Shown: positions 1 to 7,609 of the stretch, piece after piece
Layout: each line of letters begins with the position of its first letter
How positions within the stretch are numbered: the first letter of the stretch is position 1
Notes under the pieces: model-generated
Database searches by the model: none
The model's input: the letters and a program-made list of their open reading frames with translations, nothing else
Told to the model about the DNA's origin: nothing
Origin: Micropruina sp.
Lineage (GTDB): Bacteria; Actinomycetota; Actinomycetes; Propionibacteriales; Propionibacteriaceae
Assembly: GCA_016711105.1 (NCBI GenBank)
Contig: JADJTO010000010.1
Coordinates: 56,594 to 120,593 of the forward strand
Direction: 5' to 3'
DNA: 64,000 bases
Program-made: the position numbers and the translations under genes

Positions 1-533
1 CCGCGACATGCACGCCCTCCGATCCCGCGAGCACCCCCGCACCCAGTGAGGAGCCGCAGGCACCGGAAACCGGCAACGCCGGCCTGTTCGGGACCGGCCC
101 GGCGCTGCTCGCCGTAGGGGTGCTCGGTGCCTTGCTGGCGGTGGGTGGCAGCCCGTGGCTCGTCCGGACGCTCCGGCGCCGACGGCGCTTGGGGGCTGTG
201 GCTGCCGCGGACCGGGTCGAAGGAGCCTGGGAGGAGTTCCGAGACCTGGTTTGGGATGCTGGCTGGGAGTGGCCGACGGGGTCGGTCAGGGAGAGCGGAC
301 GTCACCTGGCCGAGCGTCTGCCGGACGGGGCGGACGCGGCGATCAAGGAACTGGCTACCTGGGTGGAACGCTCGCGCTATGCCGACTCCCTGGGGACGGT
401 GCCAGCCCTGACCGACCAGGTCACGACGGTACGCGACGCGTTAGCCCGAACCCGACGGTCTGGGCGCGTGCCGTGGAGGGAAGTCCTCCCCCGATCGATC
501 TGGAAGCGATTCCGCTGGAGCAGAGGGGCCTGA
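1..533 (+). CDS. C-terminal part of a transglutaminase-type (TgpA-like) membrane protein, 5' end outside window
   Basis: The frame is open from the window edge (codons in phase with position 3) to a TGA at 531-533. The visible part starts with a Pro/Ala/Glu/Ser-rich linker, then one hydrophobic helix (LFGTGPALLAVGVLGALL), then an Arg-rich stop-transfer segment and a soluble tail of about 115 residues with conserved Trp. This matches the last membrane helix and the C-terminal DUF4129-like tail of actinobacterial TgpA-type transglutaminase membrane proteins. Those are usually encoded with MoxR and DUF58 genes, and DUF3040 plus dinB often lie next to them, as here. The catalytic Cys-His-Asp domain would lie upstream and cannot be checked, so the family call rests on the tail architecture and the neighbours. 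Confidence 0.6.
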   Translation, partial: ATCTPSDPASTPAPSEEPQAPETGNAGLFGTGPALLAVGVLGALLAVGGSPWLVRTLRRRRRLGAVAAADRVEGAWEEFRDLVWDAGWEWPTGSVRESGRHLAERLPDGADAAIKELATWVERSRYADSLGTVPALTDQVTTVRDALARTRRSGRVPWREVLPRSIWKRFRWSRGA

Positions 534-543
534 GCGGCCAGCC

Positions 544-927
544 TCAGAGGCCTTCGTCCTGACGACGACGCCAACGCTCTTCCATCTTGTCCATGAACGC
601 CTTTTCGTTGCCACCGCCGGAACTCGGCCTGGCGGGGGCGTTCAGGGTCACGTCGTCGCCACCGACGTGACGCCACGAGGTGATCGCGATCACCGTGGCG
701 GCGAGCATCAGCAGGAAACCGACCACGCTCAGAGCCGGGTGAACCTGCATGCCACCGATCAGGCAACCGATGCCGACCAAGAAACCAACCCCGGCTACGG
801 CAGCCCGTCGACGATGAAACCGGCGGCTGGTAGTGCCGCGCAGCGTGTTAGCCAACTTTGGGTCCTCAGCTGCTAGTGCAGCTTCCATCTGATCGAGGAG
901 CCGTTGTTCGTCCTCCGAGAGAGCCAT
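544..927 (-). CDS. DUF3040 domain membrane protein
   Basis: 127 residues starting at ATG 925-927, which is preceded by a strong GAGGAGG ribosome binding site; longer in-frame starts lack one. The N-terminus MALSEDEQRLLDQMEAAL is the hallmark of DUF3040: a short acidic amphipathic segment followed by two closely spaced membrane helices (about residues 45-62 and 65-85) and a charged tail ending MEERWRRRQDEGL. The family is restricted to actinobacteria and of unknown function. It commonly lies beside the division and cell-wall cluster and dinB. Convergent with the transglutaminase-type gene, with a 10-base gap. Confidence 0.85.
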   Translation of the reverse strand: MALSEDEQRLLDQMEAALAAEDPKLANTLRGTTSRRFHRRRAAVAGVGFLVGIGCLIGGMQVHPALSVVGFLLMLAATVIAITSWRHVGGDDVTLNAPARPSSGGGNEKAFMDKMEERWRRRQDEGL

Positions 928-1016
928 CTCGGGCCTCCTCTCTTTTCCCCATGCGAAACGTGGCTCCAGTGTAGGCGGCGCCACGAACAAACGGAACAGG
1001 GTCGGCCCGCGGCGGG

Positions 1017-2192
1017 TCACGGCCTCGACTGCCGGGTCAACGCGGCCCGTTTCACCGACTCTGGCCCATATTTGCGCACCACGGCGTCCGCGGCCCGCTC
1101 GGCCTCGCTCCACCCTCGCTCCGGGGCGTCCAGGGTGAGTTGTTGGTAGGCCCGATCCCGCTCCACCAGCCCCTCGACCCTGATCCCGACCCGACGGATT
1201 CGGGCGCGCTGCAAGCCGAGCTTGGCGTAGAGCTTCAGCGCCTGACGGTAGAGCTCATCGGTGCCGTCGGTGGGGCTGGGGATGGTCAGGGAACGGGAGA
1301 TGGTGGTGAAGTCAGCGAACCGCAGGTTCAGCGTCACGGTGCGCCCGAGCACCCCGGCTTGGCGCATCCGCCAGGCAACCTTGCCGCAGACCCGGAGCAG
1401 TTCTGCGTGCACGATTCGCGGATCGTCGGTGTCCCGAGCGAAGGTTTCCTGGCAGCCCACCCCTCGCTCTCCGGACCGGGCGATCACTCGCCGACCATCC
1501 CTCCCCCAGGCCAGGTCGGCCAGCAGTGCCCCTTGGTGCGGACCCAGCGCCCGCTGTAGGGTGCCGGCGGGCAGGTAGGCAAGTTCGGCGACGGTGGTGA
1601 TCCCGAGCCGATGCAGTTTCGCCGCCGTGGCTTCACCGATACCCCAGATTTTCTGCACCGCCAGCGGGTGTAGAAACTCGACCACCCGATCAGGGGTGAC
1701 CTCGAGGAGACCGTCGGGCTTGGCCTGACCGGACGCCACTTTGGCGATGAACTTGGAGGGCCCGATCCCGACCGAGCAGGTGATGCCCTGCTCATCGGCA
1801 ACCAGAGCGCGCAGGTACTGGCCGATCTCTGCGGGCGTCATGTTCATCGGCCCGACCGCGCCAGTGACATCGAGATAGGCCTCATCGATCGAGGCACTCT
1901 CCACCTGAGCGGTGACCGACTCGAAGATGGCCACGATGCCGGCCGAGACCTGGGCATAGGTGTCGAAATCGGGGCGGATCGCGATCACACTCGGGCACAG
2001 CCGGCGCGCCCGGGTCGAGGACATGCCGCCCTCGATCCCGAAGCCACGGGCCTCGTAGGTGGCACTGAGCACCACACCGCGCTCTGCCCCGCCGACGAAC
2101 ATCGGCTTGCCCCGCAGGTCGGGTCGGCGGCGCAGTTCGACGGAGGCGTAGAACGCGTCCATGTCGACGTGCATGATCACCCGCCCGGTCAC
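1017..2192 (-). CDS. dinB: DNA polymerase IV (Y-family translesion polymerase)
   Basis: 391 residues. Start GTG at 2190-2192 follows AAGGAGG at good spacing. Catalytic carboxylates are visible in HVDMDAFYASVE (Asp10) and SIDEAYLD (Asp103, Glu104). Fingers, palm, thumb and little-finger regions are all present, and length is typical. Near the C-terminus, QQLTLDAP (about residue 350) resembles the QLxLF-type beta-clamp-binding peptide, so recruitment by DnaN is likely. It synthesises across damaged bases with low fidelity and without a proofreading exonuclease. A near-consensus LexA operator lies about 30 bases upstream, indicating SOS control independent of the dnaE2 operon that ends just upstream. 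Confidence 0.95.
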   Translation of the reverse strand: MTGRVIMHVDMDAFYASVELRRRPDLRGKPMFVGGAERGVVLSATYEARGFGIEGGMSSTRARRLCPSVIAIRPDFDTYAQVSAGIVAIFESVTAQVESASIDEAYLDVTGAVGPMNMTPAEIGQYLRALVADEQGITCSVGIGPSKFIAKVASGQAKPDGLLEVTPDRVVEFLHPLAVQKIWGIGEATAAKLHRLGITTVAELAYLPAGTLQRALGPHQGALLADLAWGRDGRRVIARSGERGVGCQETFARDTDDPRIVHAELLRVCGKVAWRMRQAGVLGRTVTLNLRFADFTTISRSLTIPSPTDGTDELYRQALKLYAKLGLQRARIRRVGIRVEGLVERDRAYQQLTLDAPERGWSEAERAADAVVRKYGPESVKRAALTRQSRP

Positions 2193-2223
2193 GTCTCGCC
2201 TCCTTCACCATCGCGCTATTTTT

Positions 2224-2239
2224 TCGAATACCCGTTCGA
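2224..2239. promoter_or_regulatory. LexA (SOS) box upstream of dinB
   Basis: TCGAATACCCGTTCGA: a 16-base near-palindrome differing at one position from the actinobacterial LexA consensus TCGAAC-N4-GTTCGA. It lies between the dnaE2 stop and the dinB GTG, where a repressor would block dinB transcription. Confidence 0.8.
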
Positions 2240-2264
2240 TAAGATGACTTCGTCGCCGGGCGGA

Positions 2265-5200
2265 TCAGCGCCCTGAGCTCCCCGGGCTCGAATGCCAGAG
2301 CTTGCGTGAAGCCTGCGCGACCGACTCCCCGGCCGGCTTGACGTCGGCGTAGGGAGATTGCCGGTAGCCGCTGGGATGGACCAGCACCCGCCGCCTACCC
2401 ATGCCACCACCTCGACCATGCTCCTGGGCGTCAGCCAGTCCGGCCGAGGCGGCCTCGGTGGCCGCCAGTTCCTCACCGACGAAGCCGACCCCCTCGGGAA
2501 CGAGCGCCATCACCTCCCGGACGGCGACCAAGGCGGCGGCCTCATCGCCGGTTTCTGCCACCACCTGGCTGTAGATCCCGTGCAGCACGGTCAGGTCCCA
2601 GGCGCCGGTGGCTCGCAGCGAGATTCCCCGTGGGCCGGTGCGACGCACCTCCCCGGCGACCACCAGCAGCCAGGAGTTGAACACGGTGGAGGCGTAAGGG
2701 CCCTGCGCGTCCTCGAAGAAGGTGGCATCGGCCGGGCCGGTGGTGTCATCGACAGTCAGGAAGACCACCCGTCGCCCCGAGCGGACCGGTGGGGTCTGGG
2801 TAGCCACCTTCACGCCTGCAATCAGCACCTGACTACGCCATTTGGCGCGTAGGAGATCGGCGGCGAAGGTCATGCCGAGTGCCTCCAGGAAGGGCAGGTA
2901 GCGACTGAGTACATGGCTGCTCGCGTCCATGCCGATGATCTCCAGTTCAGCCGCCAGACGTTCGGCATCGGTCATCTCCGGCAGACCGGTGGCGACGACA
3001 TCGAGCGGACGACTCCCGGTCGCCTCGTCCGATTGAGCGAACTCCGGGTCATCCCCGAGAGCAGGTTCGGTGAAATCCAACGGCAGTTGGATCGCCTGCG
3101 GGCGGGCAGAAGCAGCCTTGCGCGACTGTCGCCGAGCCCGATCGCGGGGATCATCCCCCACCGGTCCTTCGACTCGCCCGCCACCCAGGCCGCGGGCTCG
3201 CCCGTTGGTGCGCTCATCGATCCGAGCCGCCCGGGCAATGTCGGCGACCGAGAGCAGCAGGTCCCGGCGGGTGATCCGTCCCCGCGCCTGGACGCTCGCC
3301 GGGTCGGCGATCCCGTACAACTCATCGAAGCCGCCGGCCAGCACCAGCCGTTCGGTGACTGGTGCTGAGTTGTGCGTCCGCTCCACGAAGTCGGTCAGCG
3401 AGACATAGGGGCGGCCCGCGACGATCCGGGCGATCTCGGTCTGGGTGATCCCCAACACATCGGCCAGCGACAACCGGATGCCGTAACCCCGGCCGTCCGG
3501 CAAACCGTCACCGGGCGCCAACCGGCGCGACCCGGGAGAACCAGCGGCACCACCCTGTGGTGGCGACAGGTCTGCGGAGGGCTGCCACTGCGCGAGCACC
3601 TTCTCGACCCGGTACTCGCCTTCGCTGCGGTTGACGTCCAACCCCAGGATCGTGACCCCGAGTCGACGCGCCTCCTCCAACATCAGCCGTTTGGGGTACA
3701 TCCCGGGATCGTGAGTGAGCACGCCGGTCAGGAAATGCGCCGGGTAATGCCGCTTCAACCAGGCCGACTGGTAGGTGGGCAGGGCGAAGGCGGCGGCGTG
3801 CGCCTTGCAGAAGCCGAAGGAGGCGAACGACTTCAGCACGAACCACACCTTCTCCACCACCGACTGGGAGTAGCCACGACCCAGGGCCGCGGGCACGAAC
3901 CAGCGCTTCACGTCCGCCTGCCCCTTGGGATCACCCAGTGCCCGCCGTGCCTCGTCCCCCTGGGCCAGGGTGCAGCCGGTGATGATGGAGAGGATCCGGA
4001 TGATCTGCTCATGGAAGACCACCACCCCCCCGGTCTCGGCCAAGGCCGGCTCCAGGTCGGGGTGCAGATAGATCGGCGCTCGCCAGCCCTGACGGGCCTC
4101 CAGGAAGGGGACCACCATGTCGGACTTCACCGGCCCGGGGCGGAACAGCGAGATGTCGATGATGATGTCGGAGAAGTCGGAGGGACCGAACTTTCCGATC
4201 AACTCGCGCTGCCCGGGTGACTCGATCTGGAAACAGCCCAGGGTTGCGGCCTTGCCGATCATGTCGTAGGTGGCGGGGTCGTCGAAGGGCGCGAGGGCAT
4301 CCACCTCCACCTCGACCCCTTCGACTCGGCTGATCTCACGAATTGCCAACGCCATAGCCGACTGCATCCGGATCCCCAGCACATCCAGTTTCAGCAGCCC
4401 GAGATCCTCGACATCGTCCTTGTCGAACTGGCTCATCGGGTAGCCACCGAAGCTGGCCTCCACCGGGGTGCGGTCGAGCAGCGTGGTGTCGCTGAGCAGC
4501 ACGCCGCAGGGATGCAGGGCGACGTGGCGGGGCAACCCGTCCAGAGATTCAACCAAGGAAAACAGCACATCGAGGCGTTGGGCGCCGAGGCCGGCGGCAC
4601 GTAGTTCGGGCAGGTCCCGCAGCGCGGCGCGGGCGTCAGCGGCCCGAATGTGCGGGAAAGCGGTCGCGATGGCGTCGATCTCTCGCGGGGGGAGACTGAG
4701 CGCCGCGCCCACGTCCCGGACGGCATGCCGCACCCGGTAGGTGTCGAGCATGGCGACGCAGGCGACCCGCTCGCCGCCGAAGACCTCCAGGATCTTGTCG
4801 TAGACCTCGGTTCGGCGAGCCGCTTCGACGTCGACGTCGATGTCCGGCAGGGCTTGTCGCAGCGGGGAGAGGAAGCGCTCCATCAGCAGCCCGTACCGAA
4901 GCGGATCGACCCCAGAAATCCCCAGCAGGTAGTTGACCAGGCTGCCGGCCCCGAGCCCCGAGCGGCACAGCGAATATTGAGCGCCTTGATCATGCCCACC
5001 ACCTCGGCGACGGTGAGGAAATAGCTGGCGAACCCGAGCTCTCCGATCACCGCCATCTCCTCCAGCCAGCCGTCGTTCCACCTCGACGCTGGAGTGGCCG
5101 TAACGCCAGGCCACCCCGGCTTCGCAGCGTTGCCAGAGAGCGGCCAGCGCGCTGGCGTGCTCACCCCGCACGTCGAGCAGATTGAACTCGGGTAGATGGA

Positions 5201-6119
5201 TCTCCCCCAGCCCGATGTCGGCCCGCGGGTCGAGCCGGGAGCGGATCGCGGTCTGTCGGGTGTCCCCGATCAGCCGCTCAGCATCCCGGCGCCCGGCCAG
5301 CCGGGATACCTCCTCCGCCAAAGCGAGCATCTCCTTGCCCGATTTGAGGTAGCCCTCCGCGTTGCGCCGATCGACGTTGCGCAGGTCCAGCGGGACCAGC
5401 CGGCGGGAGGCATCGAGCACATCAATGGTGGGGGCCAGATGCTTGTGGGCCATCCGGACGGCGTTGGTCAACACCCCGGTCAGCCCGTGCGCATCGGCGA
5501 AGGCGAGCATCCGCGCGGCGTGGGCGGCCGACCCAGGCCCCGTCCCACTGAGCTGATGATGGGTCACCCCGATGATCAGTTGATGCGGCTCCACCACCTC
5601 CCGCCAGGCGCCCAGCACTCGTTCGGCGGCGTCGCCTCCATCGCCGGCCAGAACCAGCCCCAGGTCGGAGTCGGCCCCCAGCATCACGATCAGATCATCG
5701 GCGTGCTGGCCGATCAGCTCCCGGCTGCACACCGGATTGCCCCGCTCCCCGGCCAGATGGGTGGCCGAGGTGAGCCGACAGAGCGAGGCCCACCCCCGGC
5801 GAGAGGTGGCCAACGTGACCGCCCGGGACAGTCGCGGGTCGCGGATCTGCCCGCCCCGGACGGGGGGCGGCGAATCGGGCCGCACCAGATCGCTGTCGCC
5901 GATCGCGAAATCCACCCCCACGATCGGCGCCACGCCCGTCCGCAGGCAGGCCTTGGCGAAACGGACGGCGCCGTAGAGACCGTCGCGGTCGGTGATCGCC
6001 AGCGTGTCCATCTCCTGGCTGGCCGCGGCCTCGACCAGGGCCGAGGGATGCGAGGCGCCGTAGCGCAGGGAGTAGCCGGAGGCCACCCGGAGGTGGACGA
6101 AGGGATCCGAGCCGGTCAC
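2265..6119 (-). CDS. dnaE2: Error-prone DNA polymerase III alpha subunit DnaE2 (two compensating frameshifts)
   Basis: 1284 codons from GTG 6117-6119, overlapping the preceding HEPN gene by GTGA. Order: PHP domain (residues 1-280), palm with catalytic LPDIDVD, fingers (SFASFGFCKAHAAAF), helix-hairpin-helix segment, Ala/Gly/Pro-rich linkers, OB fold, and the C-terminal peptide RKLWHSSPGSSGR typical of DnaE2/ImuC. It performs SOS mutagenic lesion bypass. About 38 residues just before the palm read as nonsense in this frame. The adjacent frame there reads EEMAVIGELGFASYFLTVAE and then ARGSG, the expected DnaE motif. An extra base near 5062-5066 and a missing base in the C run 4949-4952 cancel each other. 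The length exceeds the usual 1080-1150 because of the linkers. Confidence 0.93.
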   Translation of the reverse strand: MTGSDPFVHLRVASGYSLRYGASHPSALVEAAASQEMDTLAITDRDGLYGAVRFAKACLRTGVAPIVGVDFAIGDSDLVRPDSPPPVRGGQIRDPRLSRAVTLATSRRGWASLCRLTSATHLAGERGNPVCSRELIGQHADDLIVMLGADSDLGLVLAGDGGDAAERVLGAWREVVEPHQLIIGVTHHQLSGTGPGSAAHAARMLAFADAHGLTGVLTNAVRMAHKHLAPTIDVLDASRRLVPLDLRNVDRRNAEGYLKSGKEMLALAEEVSRLAGRRDAERLIGDTRQTAIRSRLDPRADIGLGEIHLPEFNLLDVRGEHASALAALWQRCEAGVAWRYGHSSVEVERRLAGGDGGDRRARVRQLFPHRRRGGGHDQGAQYSLCRSGLGAGSLVNYLLGISGVDPLRYGLLMERFLSPLRQALPDIDVDVEAARRTEVYDKILEVFGGERVACVAMLDTYRVRHAVRDVGAALSLPPREIDAIATAFPHIRAADARAALRDLPELRAAGLGAQRLDVLFSLVESLDGLPRHVALHPCGVLLSDTTLLDRTPVEASFGGYPMSQFDKDDVEDLGLLKLDVLGIRMQSAMALAIREISRVEGVEVEVDALAPFDDPATYDMIGKAATLGCFQIESPGQRELIGKFGPSDFSDIIIDISLFRPGPVKSDMVVPFLEARQGWRAPIYLHPDLEPALAETGGVVVFHEQIIRILSIITGCTLAQGDEARRALGDPKGQADVKRWFVPAALGRGYSQSVVEKVWFVLKSFASFGFCKAHAAAFALPTYQSAWLKRHYPAHFLTGVLTHDPGMYPKRLMLEEARRLGVTILGLDVNRSEGEYRVEKVLAQWQPSADLSPPQGGAAGSPGSRRLAPGDGLPDGRGYGIRLSLADVLGITQTEIARIVAGRPYVSLTDFVERTHNSAPVTERLVLAGGFDELYGIADPASVQARGRITRRDLLLSVADIARAARIDERTNGRARGLGGGRVEGPVGDDPRDRARRQSRKAASARPQAIQLPLDFTEPALGDDPEFAQSDEATGSRPLDVVATGLPEMTDAERLAAELEIIGMDASSHVLSRYLPFLEALGMTFAADLLRAKWRSQVLIAGVKVATQTPPVRSGRRVVFLTVDDTTGPADATFFEDAQGPYASTVFNSWLLVVAGEVRRTGPRGISLRATGAWDLTVLHGIYSQVVAETGDEAAALVAVREVMALVPEGVGFVGEELAATEAASAGLADAQEHGRGGGMGRRRVLVHPSGYRQSPYADVKPAGESVAQASRKLWHSSPGSSGR

Positions 6120-6499
6120 GTTCCACCCACTCGCAGGGCGTCTTGGCGGGAGAACCGGCGAGCCACCTGATCATGGAAAAGGCGGGCGTCCCGGAGCAGG
6201 TCATCGGCCTCACGAACCCCGACCAGCGCGACCGCTCCGGCCGCGACCACCTCGCACTTGCGTCCGACCGCGGCGAAGAACCCCGCCCATTCGGCATATT
6301 CGGGCGCCACCTCGGCCAGCAGCTGCCACACGTTGCGCAGCCGCGCGGAGCGATTCGGGTGGGCGCGGGCGGCCAACACCACGGCCGCCACCCGGAGCGC
6401 AGCCAGGTGAGCCGCCAGGAAGCGGTCGGCGGGTCGATCGGCGAGTTCGGCCTCGATCAGGGCCGCCCGAGCGAAACCCAGTTGCACGGGGTCGGGCAT
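6116..6499 (-). CDS. SAV_6107-type HEPN domain protein
   Basis: 127 residues, mostly alpha-helical and Ala-rich. ATG 6497-6499 overlaps the DUF6504 stop as TGATG, which implies translational coupling; a longer start is possible but unnecessary. The pattern of ADRFLAAHLAALRVAAVVLA, then VWQLLAEVAPEYAEWAGFFA, then READDLLRDA is that of the actinobacterial SAV_6107 HEPN family, which recurs beside dnaE2 and dinB genes. RFLAAH (residues 26-31) has the R-x4-H spacing seen in HEPN ribonucleases, but it is near the N-terminus, so nuclease activity is unproven. Co-expression with an SOS polymerase suggests a mutasome accessory role, which is an inference. Confidence 0.75.
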   Translation of the reverse strand: MPDPVQLGFARAALIEAELADRPADRFLAAHLAALRVAAVVLAARAHPNRSARLRNVWQLLAEVAPEYAEWAGFFAAVGRKCEVVAAGAVALVGVREADDLLRDARLFHDQVARRFSRQDALRVGGT

Positions 6500-6825
6500 C
6501 AGTCGACCACCCTGCGCAACCGCCACGCCCCGTCAGTCCAGGCGTGGGCCAGTTCATAGGCCCCCGCTTCCCCGGCCCGACCGGGGGCGGCGACAACCCG
6601 CCAGACCTCTTCCTCGGCCAGCAGGTCACGACCAGCGGCAGCGTCGTCCAGATCGCCGCGGGCGGCTTGGATCAGCGGAGAGTTCCACCAGTCGGCGGTC
6701 TCGACCCAGCGAGTCTGCACCTCGGTGACTCGCCAGAGTCGGCGACGCCAGAGGAACTGCGCTGGGCCCTCCAGGGTGCCGATCAGACCCTGCCGCACCT
6801 CGATCGGCTCGTCGTAGCGGCGCAT
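6499..6825 (-). CDS. DUF6504 family protein, first gene of the SOS dnaE2 operon
   Basis: 108 residues from ATG 6823-6825, preceded by GGGGAGGGAGAC. A TTG at 6840 would add only MGRGD and lies in the A/T run, so it was rejected. The N-terminus MRRYDEPIEV and the PAQFLWRRRLWRVTEV...WWN pattern are characteristic of this small actinobacterial family, which is often fused or adjacent to dnaE2 and imuB-type genes. No enzymatic motif is visible; it is rich in Trp and Arg, as in nucleic-acid or protein-binding beta domains. It leads a three-gene operon (DUF6504, HEPN, dnaE2) with overlapping stop/start codons behind a perfect LexA box. Confidence 0.75.
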   Translation of the reverse strand: MRRYDEPIEVRQGLIGTLEGPAQFLWRRRLWRVTEVQTRWVETADWWNSPLIQAARGDLDDAAAGRDLLAEEEVWRVVAAPGRAGEAGAYELAHAWTDGAWRLRRVVD

Positions 6826-6838
6826 GTCTCCCCTCCCC

Positions 6839-6890
6839 AAAAAAGCAGACCCCGGTACGGGCGCCTGGTCGAGAGACGCCCGTACCGGGG
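6839..6890 (-). terminator. Terminator-like hairpin in the leader of the dnaE2 operon
   Basis: Perfect 14-base inverted repeat (6850-6863 with 6877-6890, CCCCGGTACGGGCG arms, 13-base loop). In the minus direction it is followed by TCTGC and then six T (6844-6839). It lies between the LexA-controlled promoter and the first start codon, so it would be transcribed within the operon's own leader. Confidence 0.7.
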
Positions 6891-6920
6891 AGCTCGTGCG
6901 AGCCCTTCCCCGACTCGTTT

Positions 6921-6936
6921 TCGAACTTGTGTTCGA
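6921..6936. promoter_or_regulatory. LexA (SOS) box of the dnaE2 operon
   Basis: TCGAACTTGTGTTCGA matches the actinobacterial LexA consensus TCGAAC-N4-GTTCGA at every defined position. It is 85 bases upstream of the DUF6504 start, just downstream of a good minus-strand -10. It also lies upstream of the divergent DUF4126 gene. Confidence 0.92.
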
Positions 6937-6945
6937 TTCGTTTCT

Positions 6946-6976
6946 ACTATAACCCCCGGCTCCGACCCTTCGTCAA
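6946..6976 (-). promoter_or_regulatory. Putative promoter of the DUF6504-HEPN-dnaE2 operon
   Basis: Minus-strand -35 TTGACG (6976-6971) and -10 TATAGT (6951-6946), with a 19-base spacer, slightly long. Initiation near 6939 would fall at the edge of the LexA box, so bound LexA would block it. On the plus strand the same bases include TATAAC (6948-6953), a possible -10 for the divergent DUF4126 gene. Confidence 0.5.
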
Positions 6977-7012
6977 GGTGGTTCGGCGACCCGTTCGCCT
7001 ACCCTTGGCCGC

Positions 7013-7609
7013 ATGGAGATGTTGTCGATGGCCTTCGCCAGTGGCTGGGCCAGCGGGATCAACGCGTACGCGACGGTGCTGATCATCGGGCTGCTGGGCC
7101 GCTTCACAACCGTGGAGGGGATTCCCGAGGGATTCCAGCGAACCGATGTGCTGATCGTGATGGGCATCCTCGCCCTGGTCGAGTTCGTCGCCGACAAGGT
7201 GCCCTACGTGGATTCGGTCTGGGACGGCATCTCCACCGTCATCCGGCCGGTCGCCGGAGCCGTCATCGGCGCCCTCCTCGCCGGTGCTTCTGGTGACCTG
7301 ACGGCGATCACGCTGGCCTCGGTCGGCGGCGTCACGGCCCTGATCTCACACCTGACCAAGGCCGGGCTTCGGCTGGCGATCAACACCTCCCCCGAGCCGG
7401 TGACCAACATCACCGCCTCCCTGGCCGGCGACCTGTCGGTGGCCGGAGTGGTCACCCTGGCGGTGCTCAATCCGATCCCGGCCGCGATCATCGCCGCCAT
7501 CCTCCTGCTGCTCACCGCGGCGCTGACCTACCTCCTCTTCTCCCGCGTGCTCCGAGGCTGGCGAGCCTTCCGCGACTGGCTGGCTCAGCCTCGGACCGCC
7601 CGTCCATGA
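7013..7609 (+). CDS. DUF4126 integral membrane protein
   Basis: 198 residues with about four to five hydrophobic helices. The opening AFASGWASGINAYATVLIIG and EFVADKVPYVDSVWDGI are the conserved blocks of DUF4126, a widespread membrane family of unknown function. Gly-rich helices and a short Arg-rich tail (SRVLRGWRAFRDWL) point to a compact transporter- or channel-like fold, which is an inference. Its stop overlaps the next gene's start (ATGA), so the two are translationally coupled. It diverges from the SOS operon, and the shared intergenic region contains the LexA box. Confidence 0.8.
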   Translation: MEMLSMAFASGWASGINAYATVLIIGLLGRFTTVEGIPEGFQRTDVLIVMGILALVEFVADKVPYVDSVWDGISTVIRPVAGAVIGALLAGASGDLTAITLASVGGVTALISHLTKAGLRLAINTSPEPVTNITASLAGDLSVAGVVTLAVLNPIPAAIIAAILLLLTAALTYLLFSRVLRGWRAFRDWLAQPRTARP

